Below, in pieces: positions 1-9,661 of a DNA stretch of 64,000 nucleotides (position 1 is the stretch's first letter; every line of letters begins with the position of its first letter). A program made the position numbers and the translations under genes. A model generated the notes under the pieces. That model saw nothing but the letters and a program-made list of their open reading frames with translations. It did not search any database and had not been told where the DNA came from. The stretch is from Rana temporaria (taxonomy: Eukaryota; Chordata; Amphibia; Anura; Ranidae): the NCBI RefSeq assembly GCF_905171775.1, contig NC_053491.1:304695833-304759832 (forward strand). Reading direction: 5' to 3'.

Positions 1-209
1 GCAACACCACCACCCGCCAGCTGCGGATGCATGCGGTGACAAATACTTTCCTCCAACGCATAGCCCTGGCATTGGAGGGCAGCCAGGCATCCAGGGAGAG
101 ACCGGGGGATGTACTTCCACCAGACAACCCCCCCCCACCCGAGGCTCCCCCCAAGCAACTGCGGCCCAGGAGCCTAGGCAACAGGCGCAGCCCACGACAG
201 GGCAGATGA
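1..209 (+). CDS. Myb-like Harbinger partner protein, C-terminal end (partial)
   Basis: An open frame enters from the left edge and stops at 209. Its residues (IALALEG, a run of prolines in PPDNPPPPEAPP, then an Arg/Gln-rich tail) match the last 60 residues of the partner protein of copy B at 3604-4406. In Harbinger elements the second gene encodes a Myb/SANT-type DNA-binding protein that helps the transposase enter the nucleus and bind the ends (established for the family). Only the low-complexity tail is present here, so function is assigned by alignment to copy B alone. Nothing in this short piece is broken. Confidence 0.7.
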   Translation, partial: NTTTRQLRMHAVTNTFLQRIALALEGSQASRERPGDVLPPDNPPPPEAPPKQLRPRSLGNRRSPRQGR

Positions 210-626
210 TTTATTTTTTGGTTTTCTTTTATGCTTTAGTGATGAGTTTTTGGTTTTATTTGTATACTCAGGTGATGAGTGTTTATTTTTATTTAAACTC
301 AGGTTATGAGTTGTCTTTTTTTTTTCTAACTCCTGCACACGGGGAGTAGTGCTGGCTAGTGTGACTGGTGTGTGAATGTGGGGGTGACATTCCTGCCGGC
401 AAAGGGGTGTCACCCTGGGTCGTTGGGGAAAATGATCCCCACGACCGTGTGAATTTGGTATGAATGGACAGCGACATAATTGGGGCCTTGGCGTGGCAAT
501 GCTGCTCCCAAGTCCTGCATGGACTTGGGCTAATCCAATGTGATGTGGATGTGGTGTGTGTGTGAGCTAGGGACCACAGTGGTGTGCATGCGTGCATTCT
601 CCTTGTGCCATGATGAATGTGTGTGT
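210..626. other. Non-coding spacer between convergent Harbinger genes
   Basis: AT-rich 3' region followed by sequence nearly identical to 4407-4864 of copy B (shared blocks such as GTGACTGGTGTGTGAATG). It separates the stop codons of the two convergent Harbinger genes. No ORF of its own. Confidence 0.6.
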
Positions 627-1826
627 TTAACGTGCAAAGAAGCCTACCACAAGGCATCTCCTGACTACTGTTCCCTCGGCAGACAGGGTAGCCTCAGTTA
701 GGGGGGGACTTTGGGGTTCGGGGGTCAGGTCATCACATATGTCAATCTCCAGGCCCTTTCTCATGGCGTAGTTGTGTAGCATGCAACATGCACCGATGAT
801 CTGGCACACGAAGTTTGGGGAATACAACAGGGTCCCCCCGGACTTATCCAGGCATCGGAAACAGGACTTCAGGATGCCAAATGTGCGTTCCACCACTGCA
901 CGGGTACGTATGTGTGCAGCATTGTATTTTCTCTGTCCTCTGGTTTGGGGATTCCGGAATGGAGTCATGAGATGGGACCCAAGTGCATATGCAGAGTCAC
1001 CTGGAAGGGAAAAGACAGGAAGATGTTAGTCGTGCATGTGCCCCTCGTGATGTCTGCATCATGGGGTCGGACAGTCATGCCTGACTCCCATGTCACTCAC
1101 CAACCAGCCAGCTGTTCCCGTACACGTTCTGTTCAAATTCTATTGGGATGTTGCTTTGACGGTATATGTAGCTGTCATGGCTGGCCCCTGGGTGTTTGGC
1201 ACGGACGTGCCATATGAGGCATTGGGCATCGGCTATCACCTGTACGTTGATGGAATGCCAATGCTTCCGATTGCGGTATATGTGCTCTGTGGCTTGGGGG
1301 GGCCGTAGTGCCACATGTGTGCAATCAATGGCCCCCACGGTGCGTGGGAATCCGACAATTCTGAAGAAATCCGCCATTGCCTTCTGCCGCAGATGCTCAT
1401 GGGTGGGTCTGATGATGTGGTGGGACATGCGTCTGAGGAATGCGGGGACTACCTGGTGCACACATCTGTTCATGGTGGATTGTGAAATCCCAGCCATGAC
1501 TCCACTTGTACCTGGTGCACACATCTGCTCATGGAGGGTTGTGCCATCCCAGCCACAACTCCACTTGTACGCTGAAACAAGCCACTGGCGAGGAAATGGA
1601 GTGTTGCCAGTACCTTGACCAGTGGCTGCACTGCATGTACGCGTTGTGTCTTGCTGGTGATGTCATCATGCAGGGTTGTGGTTATTTCCAGGATGGCATC
1701 AGGGCTGAATCTGAAGATGCGATACACCTCCGAATCACCCATGCCAAAGACGTCTATGCACGTGCGGTATATCCTCTCCCGTGCCCGTAGACGCAGTAGT
1801 GCTATGACCACGGCTGCCCCTGGCAT
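627..1826 (-). pseudogene. HARBI1-like Harbinger transposase, copy A (frameshifted)
   Basis: DDE-type nuclease of the PIF/Harbinger superfamily, with two coding segments on the minus strand. Segment 1 (1826-1101) starts at MPGA, carries the helix-turn-helix-like N-terminus (FGMGDSEVYRIFRF, LATLHFLASGLFQR) and the catalytic aspartates in GAIDCTHV and PGASHDS. Segment 2 (1000-627) carries the glutamate in RAVVERTFGILK. Between them is a 100-bp GT-AG intron (donor GTGAGT at 1100, acceptor TTCCAG ending at 1001), which splices in frame to give WLVGDSAYALG, as expected for HARBI1. The gene is broken by a 59-bp imperfect tandem duplication at 1452-1569 that shifts the frame inside the GTSGV..MSRCVHQV block. 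The C-terminus after SPP also differs from copy B. Likely non-functional. Confidence 0.88.
1452..1569. repeat. 59-bp imperfect tandem duplication inside the transposase
   Basis: The segment beginning CCTGGTGCACACATCTG occurs at 1452 and again at 1511, period 59 bp. The two copies differ at several positions. The second copy matches the equivalent stretch of Harbinger B (5620-5680) better than the first does. Because 59 is not a multiple of three, the transposase frame is lost. Confidence 0.85.
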
Positions 1827-2251
1827 GTTGGCATACAGATGTGTTGTCATGCAAGTGTGGTTGCTCAGCTCGTCCGTAACGGTGCTGCTGGAGCTGCTCT
1901 CCAGCTTACATGTGCAACTCTGGTGCAAAGTTACCCCTGCTTTATGAGGGGTAACTTTACGCTGGACGATGCACTCACGCGCACCGCCGGCCAAACGTAC
2001 GTTTCTGAATCGCCCTATCTCACTCATTTGCATATTTGAATAGGAAATCAATGGAAGCGCCAGATGCGTCCAGCGTAAATATGCACCGATACGATACGCC
2101 GGCGTAGGAAATTTACGTCGGTCAGAAGAAGCCTGTTTTCAGGCGTATCTTGTGTTCTGGGTACGGGGCACAGATACGACAACGCTAATTTACACTTACG
2201 CGGCGCATATCGAGATACGTCGGCGTAAGTGCTTTCTGAATCCGGGCCACA

Positions 2252-2676
2252 ATGTTTTTGTTCTGTCCTCCATTCACGCAGATATAACTGCCCAAATTAC
2301 AACGGTGACTGGTGTTGAGAAGCCCCTCTGTGTCTACGAATACAACCTTAACATGGGAGGGGTGGACTTCAGCGACCAGATGATGGCACCGTACTTAATT
2401 GCTTGTAAGGTCAGACGCTGGTACAAAAAAGTGTCTGTATACCTATTCAAATTGGCTCTGAACGCTTATGTGCTATACAAAGCGTCAGGAAGAAGTGGAG
2501 CCTTCCTAAAATTCCAGGAAGAGATCTGTTTCCAGACGGTGCAGTGGCCCAGTTTCCCAATCCAAATGCAGTGAGCCAGCTGCATGCGAGGCATTTTCCG
2601 TATGTCTTCCGTGGCACCTCTACTCAAAGAACACCGTAGCACAGAAGACTTTGTGTCTGTAGAAAACGCAGATATA
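2252..2676 (+). pseudogene. piggyBac transposase relic, 3' half, segment 1
   Basis: From about 2252 the frame encodes NVFVLSSIHADITAQ, CVYEYNLNMGGVDFSDQMMAPY and RRWYKKVSVYLFKLAL. This parallels the intact piggyBac transposase at 56308-58275, including the third catalytic aspartate block (GGVDFSDQ). After about 2574 the frame breaks, but downstream codons still recall the family's cysteine-rich tail (RLCVCRKRR just before 2676). Harbinger copy A cuts it on the left and copy B on the right. It resumes at 6382 with the last cysteine-rich residues. Internal stops and loss of the N-terminal half make it dead. Confidence 0.88.
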
Positions 2677-2870
2677 GGGCCAGATCCACGTACATCGGCG
2701 CAAATATAGGCCGGCGTAGCGCATCTCATTTCCGCTACGCCGGCTCATCTCAGAGAGGCAAGCACTGTATCCTCAGCATTTTCTTCCAACGTTGCGCCGG
2801 CGCAACGTAAATTCATAGGCGTAAGCTGGCGTAATTCAAAGTAGGAAGGAAGTGGGCGTGTTCCATTTAA
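2677..2870. repeat. Left terminal and subterminal repeats of Harbinger B
   Basis: The terminal 13 bases are the inverse of 6369-6381. Further in are several CGCCGGC-centred palindromic motifs (for example TTGCGCCGGCGCAA near 2793). The right subterminal region 6070-6368 has the same style of motifs. No ORF. Confidence 0.75.
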
Positions 2871-3082
2871 ATGAACCGTGACCCCATGCAAATGAAGGGC
2901 CGAAGGACGTGGACGTATGTCCCGCTCCCCTCTGCGCATGCTCACAACCCCGCCCAGCGTAAACCCCTGAGATACACCCAGTGCATAAATACGCCCAGAA
3001 ATGCGCCCGTCGAGTGCAAAAGTACATCCGCTTCTTTCCCCCCTGAAGCAAGGTACTTTTGTTTGCTGTTTGTTTTAGAGCC

Positions 3083-4406
3083 ATGTCTGCTCCAGCTACT
3101 GAGAAGGACAAGAGGAAGAAAAATTTTACGGACCAGGAGAAGGATGTTCATCAGGGCCATGTCCAGGTATGATGTGTACCTCCATGGTGCAGAGAGTGGC
3201 AGCACCACTAAGGCCAGGAAGGCTCAGAACCTGTTGCAGATTGCGACAGAGGTCAATGCCCTGGGATACGAGGTCAGGTCCTCCAAGGACATCCAGAAAA
3301 AAATCAATGACCTGCGTCGCCTGGTCCGAGGTAAGCTGGCCAAGATAAGGAGTCATGCCAGTGGCACTGGAGGGGGACCAGCCACTACTATGACGCTCAC
3401 TCCTGATGAGCAGGTGGTTGCCCAGTGTCTCCACAGGCATCAAGTGGAGGGAGTGGAGGGCTTTGACTCCATTGAGGAGGCCTTGAGGACAGGTAAGTGT
3501 GTGTTTTATCTCCTTTCTGGTGTGTAGCATGTGAGGGGGTGCAAGGGAACATGTGACAAGTGTGTGGCTCCACCAACATGTGAATGTTTTGTGTCATCCA
3601 CAGATGTGCAGGAGGGAGCTGGGCCATCTGCTGCCGGTGGCCATTCCACACCATCCCCCGAACATCATTCTGAGTCTGACCCCCTGGGAAGCCATGAATC
3701 ATCGGTGGAGGGGAGTGGCCACACCTCTCCTCAGGAGGTGGTTGAGGAGGAGAAGGTGAACAGTGACACTGATGTTTGCCTCTACTTGAAGGAGTCTCCC
3801 CCTTTGGCCGGGACCACTCAGACCTCCACCTCCATCAGGGTTAGCCCCTCAGGGTCCTCCCCCAACAGGTCAACCCCCTCAAGGGGCTCCCCTTATAGAT
3901 GGCCCCAAGCCTCTCCTGGCCCCAGGAAGACTAGGGGGGTGCCTGAGTTCCTCCCGGAACATCTCAAGAGGGAACAGGCCCGCCAGACCCGACATCTGGG
4001 TGAGGTTGCAGTCCAGATGCAGCGAGTGGCAGACAACATGGCCTCCTCTGCTAACAACAATGACAGTATCCAGGATGTCAACGCCAACTGTGCTGCCGTG
4101 GTCACCTGCCTGGTGGATCTGCAGGCCACCACAGCAGGCCTCGTGGCAGAGGTCCAGACCCTGGCAGAGGCTGTACGGGACAATACTGCTGCCATCCAGG
4201 CGGAGGGGAGGCAGTCAAGGCTGCTGCAGGCCGAGACCAATGCGGTCCTCACCCGCATCGCCCTGGCGTTGGAGGGCAGGCAGCCAGCCAGGGAGAGACC
4301 AGGGGATGCTCCTTCTCCTGATTCCCCCCCCCCACCTGAGGCTCCCACCATGCAGTTAAGGAGCCAGGGCCGTGGCACCAGGCGTGGGCCACGACAGCGC
4401 AGATGA
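3083..4406 (+). pseudogene. Myb/SANT-like Harbinger partner protein (2-nt deletion)
   Basis: Two exons: 3083-3492 and 3604-4406. The intron has a consensus donor (AG/GTAAGT at 3493) and acceptor (CATCCACAG ending 3603), and splicing restores one frame (RTG-D-VQEGAGP). The start is MSAPATEKDKRKKNFTDQEKDV. The Myb-like region (DQEKDV..MSRYDVYL, KIN-DLRRLVRGKL) fills exon 1. Exon 2 is Ser/Pro-rich, then a likely coiled coil (about 3990-4260: VAVQMQRVADNM, LQAETNAVLTRI), then a proline run and basic tail. Near 3148 the frame that begins at the ATG runs to a stop, while the conserved frame is two bases off, so a 2-bp deletion is the simplest explanation. Such proteins assist the Harbinger transposase (established for the family). 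Confidence 0.8.
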
Positions 4407-4864
4407 GTGCGTTTTTTTTTTTTTGGATGTTTAGGTTATGATTTTTTTTTCTCTTTTATACATGCTCAGTTTATGAGATTTTTGGTTTGTAGACCCAGCA
4501 CACGGTCAGTAGTGCAGGCTACAGTGTGACTGGTGTGTGAATGTGGGGGTGACATTCCTGCCGGCATAGGGGTGTCACCCTGGGTCGTCGGGGAGAGGTT
4601 ATCCCCACGACCGTGTGAATGTGGTATGAATGGACAGCGACATAATTGGGGCCTTGGCGTGGCGTTGCTTCTCCCAAATCCTGCATGGTGGACTTGGGCT
4701 AATCCAATGTGATGTGGATGTGGGGTGTGTGAGCTAGGGACCACAGTGGTGTGTATGCGTGCATTCTCCTTGTGCCATGATGAATGTGTGTGTTTAACGT
4801 GCAAAGAAATGTTCCACGAGGCATCTCCTGACTGTTGTTCCATCAGCAGAATGGGTAGCCCCGG
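4407..4864. other. Non-coding spacer between convergent Harbinger B genes
   Basis: T-rich 3' trailer followed by conserved sequence shared with 210-626 of copy A. No supported ORF. Confidence 0.6.
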
Positions 4865-5952
4865 TCAGGGGGGACTGTCTGGTTCGGGGGTCAGGTCATC
4901 ACGTATGTCAATCTCCAGGCCCTTTTTGATGGCAAAGTTGTGCAGCATGCAACATGCACCGATGATCTGGCACACAAAGTTTGGGGAATACAACAGGGTC
5001 CCCCAGGACTTATCCAGGCATCGGAAACGGGACTTCAGGATGACAAATGTGCGTTCCACCACTGCACGGGTACGTATGTGTGCATCATTGTATTTTATCT
5101 CTCCTCTGGTTTGGGGATTCCGGAATGGAGTCAGGAGATGGGGCCCAAGTGCATATGCCGCGTCACTTGGAAGGGAAAAGACAGGAGGATGTTAGTCGTG
5201 CATGTGCCCATCGTGATGTCTGCATCATGGAGTCGGACAGTCATGCCTGACTCCCATGTCACTCACCAACCAGCCAGCTGTCCCCGTACACGTTCTGTTC
5301 GAATTCCGTTGGGATGTGGCTTTGACGGTATATGCAGCTGTCATGGCTGGCCCCGGGGTGTTTGGCACGGACGTGCCATATGAGGCAATGGGCATCGGCT
5401 ATCACCTGTACGTTGATGGAATGCCACTGCTTCCGATTACGGTATATGTGTTCTGTGGCACGGGGGGGGCTGTAGTGCCACATGTGTGCAATCAATGGCC
5501 CCGATGGTGCGTGGGAATCTTGCAATACTGTAGAAATCACGCATTGCCTTCTGCTGTAGATGCTCCTGGGTGGGTCTGATGATGTGGTTGGACATACGTC
5601 TGAGGATTGCGGGGACAACCTGGTGCACACATCTGCTCATGGAGGGTTGTGCCATCCCAGCCACAACTCCACTTGTACGCTGAAACAAGCCACTGGCGAG
5701 GAAATGGAGTGTTGCCAGTACCTTGACCAGTGGCTCCACTGCATGTGAGCGATCTGTCTGGCTGGTGATGTTATCATGCAGGGTTGTGGCTAATTCCAGG
5801 ATGGCATCAGAGCTGAATCTGAAGATGCGATACACCTCCGAATCCCCCATGCCAAAGACGTTTATGCGCGGTCGGTATATCCTCTCCCGTGCCCTCCTCC
5901 TACGCCCCTGTGAAGCCAGTAGTATAGCTATGACCATGGATGCCCCTGGCAT
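4865..5952 (-). pseudogene. HARBI1-like Harbinger transposase, copy B (frameshift and lost splice site)
   Basis: Same two-segment design as copy A. Segment 1 (5952-5267) begins MPGASMVIAILL and contains FGMGDSEVYRIFRF, LATLHFLASGLFQR, GAIDCTHV and PGASHDS. Segment 2 (5166-4865) contains LTPFRNPQTRG, VVERTF and the family C-terminus ending SPP. The intron donor at 5266 (GTGAGT) is intact. At the acceptor, the TTCCAG of copy A is TTCCAA here (5167), so the AG is gone; the nearest AG lies one base downstream and would shift the frame. A second break is a C run near 5465 that is one base longer than in copy A. The catalytic DDE residues are still readable, so decay looks recent. Confidence 0.88.
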
Positions 5953-6381
5953 GTTGGCATACAGATTGTTGTCCTGCAAGTGTGGATGCTCAGCTCGTCC
6001 GTAACGGTGCTGCTGCAGATGCTCTCCGGCTGACCTGTGCAGGTCTGCTGCTGACTTGCCCCTGCTTTTATGAGGGGTAACTTTAGGCCGGACGTACAAC
6101 TTACGCGGGGCACGCGTAGCCAGCGTCGGGCGCACGTACGTTCGTGGATCGCCATATCTCCCTCATTTGCAAATTTGAGTTGGAAATCAATGGGAGTGCC
6201 AGATGCATCCAGCGTATATATGCGCCCACGCTGCGCCAGCGTAGGAAAGTTACGTCGGTCTGAAAAAGCCTATTTTCAGACGTATCTAGTTCTGTGGATA
6301 CGGCGCATAGTTACGCCGGAGCAGATACACACACCGCGCATCTCGAGATACGCCGGCGTAAATGCTTTGTGGATCTGGCCC

Positions 6382-6481
6382 ATAGGCGTGACACCTGTAT
6401 CTATTGTCCCTCCTGTCCTGACCAACCTGGTCTCTGCATTAGTGACTGTTTCCGTCGCTACCACACACTAGTTGAGTATTA
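6382..6481 (+). pseudogene. piggyBac transposase relic, segment 2 (cysteine-rich C-terminus)
   Basis: RRDTCIYCPSCPDQPGLC followed by ISDCFRRYHT and a stop at 6479-6481. This parallels the end of the intact piggyBac protein (RRDTRYFCPKCPGNPGLC, then a short tail ending VNY). It continues segment 1 (2252-2676) once Harbinger B and one ATA are removed. The C-x2-C spacing of the zinc-binding cysteine-rich domain is kept. Confidence 0.9.
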
Positions 6482-6485
6482 GAAT

Positions 6486-6790
6486 AGGGTACAGCACGAC
6501 GCAGTCCTACAGTTTCACAAGGGTCTCGAAAGATCAAAACTAGATTCAAATCCCATGGGAACAAGGGATGCCTAACTGGCGGAGTTATACGAGTTACTTG
6601 TATAAAGGCCCGGATCAAAGACTGCGAAGCAAGCAGCCTTTGAAAAAACACTGACAAGGCCGAAATCTGACCCTTGGTTGTACTCAAGGCTAGCTTCATT
6701 TTTACCCACAACTGTAGGAAGGCAATAATTCTTCCTATGACATATTTACAAGGATGCCATCCTTTTGGTTTGACACCAGGAAAACATAGG
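6486..6790 (-). pseudogene. DIRS tyrosine recombinase fragment
   Basis: Minus-strand residues LQLWVKMKLALSTTKGQI, ALSVFFQRLLASQSLI and FPWDLNLVL align with the recombinase region of the DIRS at 63319-64000 (EGMEKGLAASTLKTQV, ALSVYFEKTLSREPLI, FPSWDLSVVL). This N-terminal region of the recombinase precedes the catalytic Arg, which is not preserved here. DIRS elements use this enzyme in place of an integrase (established). Confidence 0.75.
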
Positions 6791-6837
6791 ACCTCCAGAC
6801 CCTATAATAAATGGTCCTGGAATCCAGCTCCCTTGCA

Positions 6838-7810
6838 TTAATCAGGGTAGTTGCCAGTTCCAAGCAGACAGAATACTGTTTTGCAACAGTCTTGAATGAA
6901 AGTGGGCATAGGGAACCGCTTCGAATTAAGCCACCCTAACAACCTCATGCAAAGGAGAATGGAAGGATCCTTTTTTTTTGCCTTGACCACATGGACCAGA
7001 TCTCTTATAGCCCTGACTTTGTCTGAGGCAAATATATTCTTTTTTGGGCTGTATCTATAACCAAACCCAAGTACTCCAGCCACCTTGCTGGCCGTAAGGC
7101 TGACTTCTCTAGGTTGAGAATTCAACCCAGGTGATTCAAGTACTTGACCATGTTGGACACATTCTGGTCTAGCCGTGCAACCGAGTAATTTATCAGCAGC
7201 AGGTCGTCTAGGCATGCCATCATTGCTATACCCTGGCCCCTAGTCTTGCTAGTACTGGGGCCAGAACTTTTGTAAACATCGAGGCGTGGTGGCTTACCCG
7301 AAGGGCAGGGCCACGAACTGAAAGTAGCGCTGTTCTACCCCGAAACGCAGAAACTTCTGGTTAGCGGGAAAAATTGGCACATGCAGATATGCGTCTTTGA
7401 TGTCTATTGATGCCAGAAATTCTCCTCCCCTCAGGGTGGACACAACTGACTGGATTGACTCTATGCAAAAAGAGAGGACAGTCAGGAACTGGTTTTAGAT
7501 CTTTGACATCTACATTCAGTTTTGGCGCTGTGAAGAGATTTGAATAAAACCCCATGCCCTGCTCTTCTGGGGGCATCTCTATGATTACACCCGGAGACGT
7601 TAGTCGGTCTAGCGCCAGGAACACAGACCTCCTTTTGAATGGGTCCTTGGGAACGTTCGACCTTGGAAAACGAAAAAGTGGAAATTCTCGAAACTCTAGT
7701 TTGTACCCTAGAAATACGGTGACCCATCTGTCTTGGATCTCTTGCAGCCAAGCCCCTGAAAACTGCAGAAGCCCCCCCCCCCACTTGAGCGAGCAGGGGC
7801 GCCCCTTCAT
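6838..7810 (-). pseudogene. DIRS reverse transcriptase fragment
   Basis: The minus strand encodes WGGGLLQFSGAWLQ, LGYKLEF, LTSPGVIIEMPPEEQGMGFY and, after frameshifts, the catalytic box read as CLDDLLLI near 7200-7215. The aligned DIRS copy has GGRLSAFLPQWSLW, QGYNLEF, EQEVIIQVPKHREGKGFY and YLDDLLFF. At least two frame changes separate the pieces, so no enzyme is made. Confidence 0.78.
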
Positions 7811-7829
7811 AAAGAGGCCTTGGGCTTTG

Positions 7830-9144
7830 CAGACTTTTGCCCCCAGGGCTTCTTCTGGCTTTGTACTTGGCCTTGAGGCTTACCTCTTGAACCTGATGGA
7901 GAAGGCCGTCGCGACTGCCTGGAGGCTGTCGCAGCTGGCACCGGGTAAAAAAGAACATTTTTAATCAAGGACGTCTACTCCTGGTAAAAGGGCACTCTTG
8001 CCACCAAAATTTTTTGGATATATTTATCCAAATCTCTGAACAATCATTCCCCATGAAAGGGAAAACCTGCCAATATCTTTTTGCATGGCAGTTCAGCTGA
8101 CCAATGCTTCAACCAGAGAATTCTACGCATGTGCACTGATAAGAGAGCAAGGTGTGACACCTGATGAATAGAATCTTTAAGAGCATCAACCGCAAAACAT
8201 AAGTCCCTAGGTAGCTCAGCTAACTCACAGGCCGCTTCCCCTTAAGCATGGACACCTTTTAATAACCTGCTTAAGCTGGTCTTTTAGGGATTGACAAATG
8301 CCTATTGCTGCTACTGCAGGCTGTGCTGCTGCACCCGCTACAGCAAACAAGGCCTTGAGCAAAGATTCCAGCTTTTTATAGGCTGGATCCTTAAAAACCT
8401 GGACATTGTCCACTGGACAAGTTAGACTCTTATTCAACGAAGAGATAGCAGTGTCTACTTCTGGCGAACTCCACTTCTTAGTGAACTTTTCCTCCCATAG
8501 GATAAAGAGGAGAAAACCTTCTAGGAGGAAGAAAATGCATCTGGGTGATCCCAGTCAGCATATATCAGCCTCTCCAGATATGGGTGTACAAAAAAAGCAT
8601 GTGGACCCTGTGGAGGCCTTAAAGAACCCAAAGAGGAAAAGGGGGCCTCAGCTTCCTGTGCTGGGGCCAACTTGTATCCAGAATGGACCAATTCTGTAAG
8701 GGATTGAACTAGCAACTTCTGAATTTTCAAGGCTGAGTCATCTGCCTGCCCTTCTTCCCGGTCACCCAATGGTATCTCAACATCATGTGCCTATTCCTTT
8801 TCCAACACTGGAAGATCAGGCGGAGGAGAAGGGGACCTATCGCGGTTTTTCCCAGACTGGGAGGAAGACTCAAACATATCGGTTATTTTTCCTTCCAAAC
8901 CAGTTAATGCTAAAGCCAAATTGTCCTTGGTGACATATGCAGAGGCTGAAATATTGGAAGTGGCTACTATGCCTGAGAGTCTGAATGACTCAGACTGGCC
9001 AGTTGCTTCTATCCTCCCCTGAAAGACCAGAGTCTTTCAGGGGAGGATAGAACTGTGGAAGCGTGACTAGGATCCTCAGACCCCGACGGTGGTGCCCTTG
9101 CACTCCTCCCTTTTGTATTTTTCCCACCCCTCATTCGGGAAGAC
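7830..9144 (-). pseudogene. DIRS gag-like fragment
   Basis: The likely start is an ATG ending at about 9144 (MSSRMRGGKNTKGRSARAPP), followed by broken acidic and Ser-rich sequence. The piece DNVQVFKDPAYKKLESLLKA at 8350-8420 resembles the DIRS gag motif around MGVLKDSMDKRADSLLKKAW in the 60149-61441 copy. Order and spacing relative to the downstream RT fit gag. Confidence is limited because only short blocks are recognisable. Confidence 0.55.
9007..9052. repeat. Perfect 20-bp-stem hairpin
   Basis: 9007-9026 and 9033-9052 are exact reverse complements around a 6-base spacer (CCAGAG). It lies in the decayed gag region of the minus-strand DIRS. Function unknown. Confidence 0.9.
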
Positions 9145-9661
9145 ATGGTCCTAAGCACAAATGGCAGAGGTACTTGCAATGTGCATCTACTGCTGAGCTA
9201 TAGTCCAGAAATTGAATATATGCCGCTATCACTGCTCAGCCTGATGCTGAGTAGACGTGCCTTTTAAAAATGCCTGTAACAAACACCCATACAGTGCTTA
9301 CATGCCCTTGTATGCTCTGTGTCTGTCAGCCACCAGACTCTTTCCAGAGTAAAAACTTATAGGCAGTAAGCCTTGCTCCTGCACCGTGTATTATGTCAAC
9401 GTTCGTTGCATGCCGGCCACACCAAGACACGCCCCTGCATCCTAGGATGGCTTTTTTAAATAGCTATTGAATGAACGGTCCTGCAAACGGGATGCTCGGG
9501 GGGGGAGGGGCTGTATCACCAGGGAAATTCTGACTGCCGAGTTTCTGAGGCGGCGATCCCCAAGCCCTTTCGGCAGCCATGACAGAGCAGAGTAAGGCGC
9601 AATGCTGTTCCACAGGAGCGCTGCCATACACTGAGCACACAGCAGGGGAAGCATGGTAATG
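9145..9661. other. Unassigned sequence, probably DIRS 5' flank
   Basis: No convincing ORF. It lies upstream of the minus-strand gag start and may be its leader or terminal repeat. Contains a poly-G tract at 9498-9506. Confidence 0.35.

Larger units (their letters stand above)
1..2248. mobile_element. Harbinger (PIF) transposon copy A, left end outside window
   Basis: A two-gene Harbinger element: the end of a Myb-like partner gene (+, 1-209), then a convergent HARBI1-like transposase (-, 627-1826). It closes at 2248 with a terminal repeat (AATCCGGGCC, matching GATCTGGCCC at the end of copy B) and subterminal CGCCGGCG-type motifs at 2080-2230. Gene order and sequence match the complete copy B at 2677-6381, so this is another member of the same family. 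It interrupts a piggyBac transposase gene that resumes at about 2252. The bases after the end (ACA, 2249-2251) could be half of a 3-bp target duplication; the other half lies outside the window. Confidence 0.85.
2677..6381. mobile_element. Harbinger transposon copy B, complete (3,705 bp)
   Basis: Bounded by inverted ends GGGCCAGATCCAC (2677) and GTGGATCTGGCCC (ending 6381), and by a 3-bp target duplication ATA at 2674-2676 and 6382-6384. It carries a Myb-like gene on the plus strand (3083-4406) and a transposase on the minus strand (5952-4865), facing each other. Subterminal regions (2690-2850 and 6070-6365) hold repeated CGCCGGCG/TACGCCGG motifs typical of transposase or Myb binding regions (role inferred). 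Both genes carry disabling changes, so it is probably non-autonomous now. It sits inside the cysteine-rich tail codons of a piggyBac relic. Confidence 0.92.
6484..9144 (-). mobile_element. Degraded DIRS retrotransposon, minus strand
   Basis: Reading the minus strand from 9144 to 6484 gives gag fragments, then reverse transcriptase, then a tyrosine recombinase piece: the DIRS order, and each piece is alignable to the better-preserved DIRS copy at 60149-64000. No clear RNase H piece is seen between RT and recombinase, so an internal deletion is likely. Many frameshifts and stops. It abuts the piggyBac relic at 6481. Confidence 0.75.

Noticed and set aside
2249..2251. ACA as target duplication of Harbinger copy A
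   Set aside because: The other flank is outside the window, so it cannot be confirmed.
7554..7964. 136-codon plus-strand frame
   Set aside because: Antisense to the DIRS RT relic; no domain.
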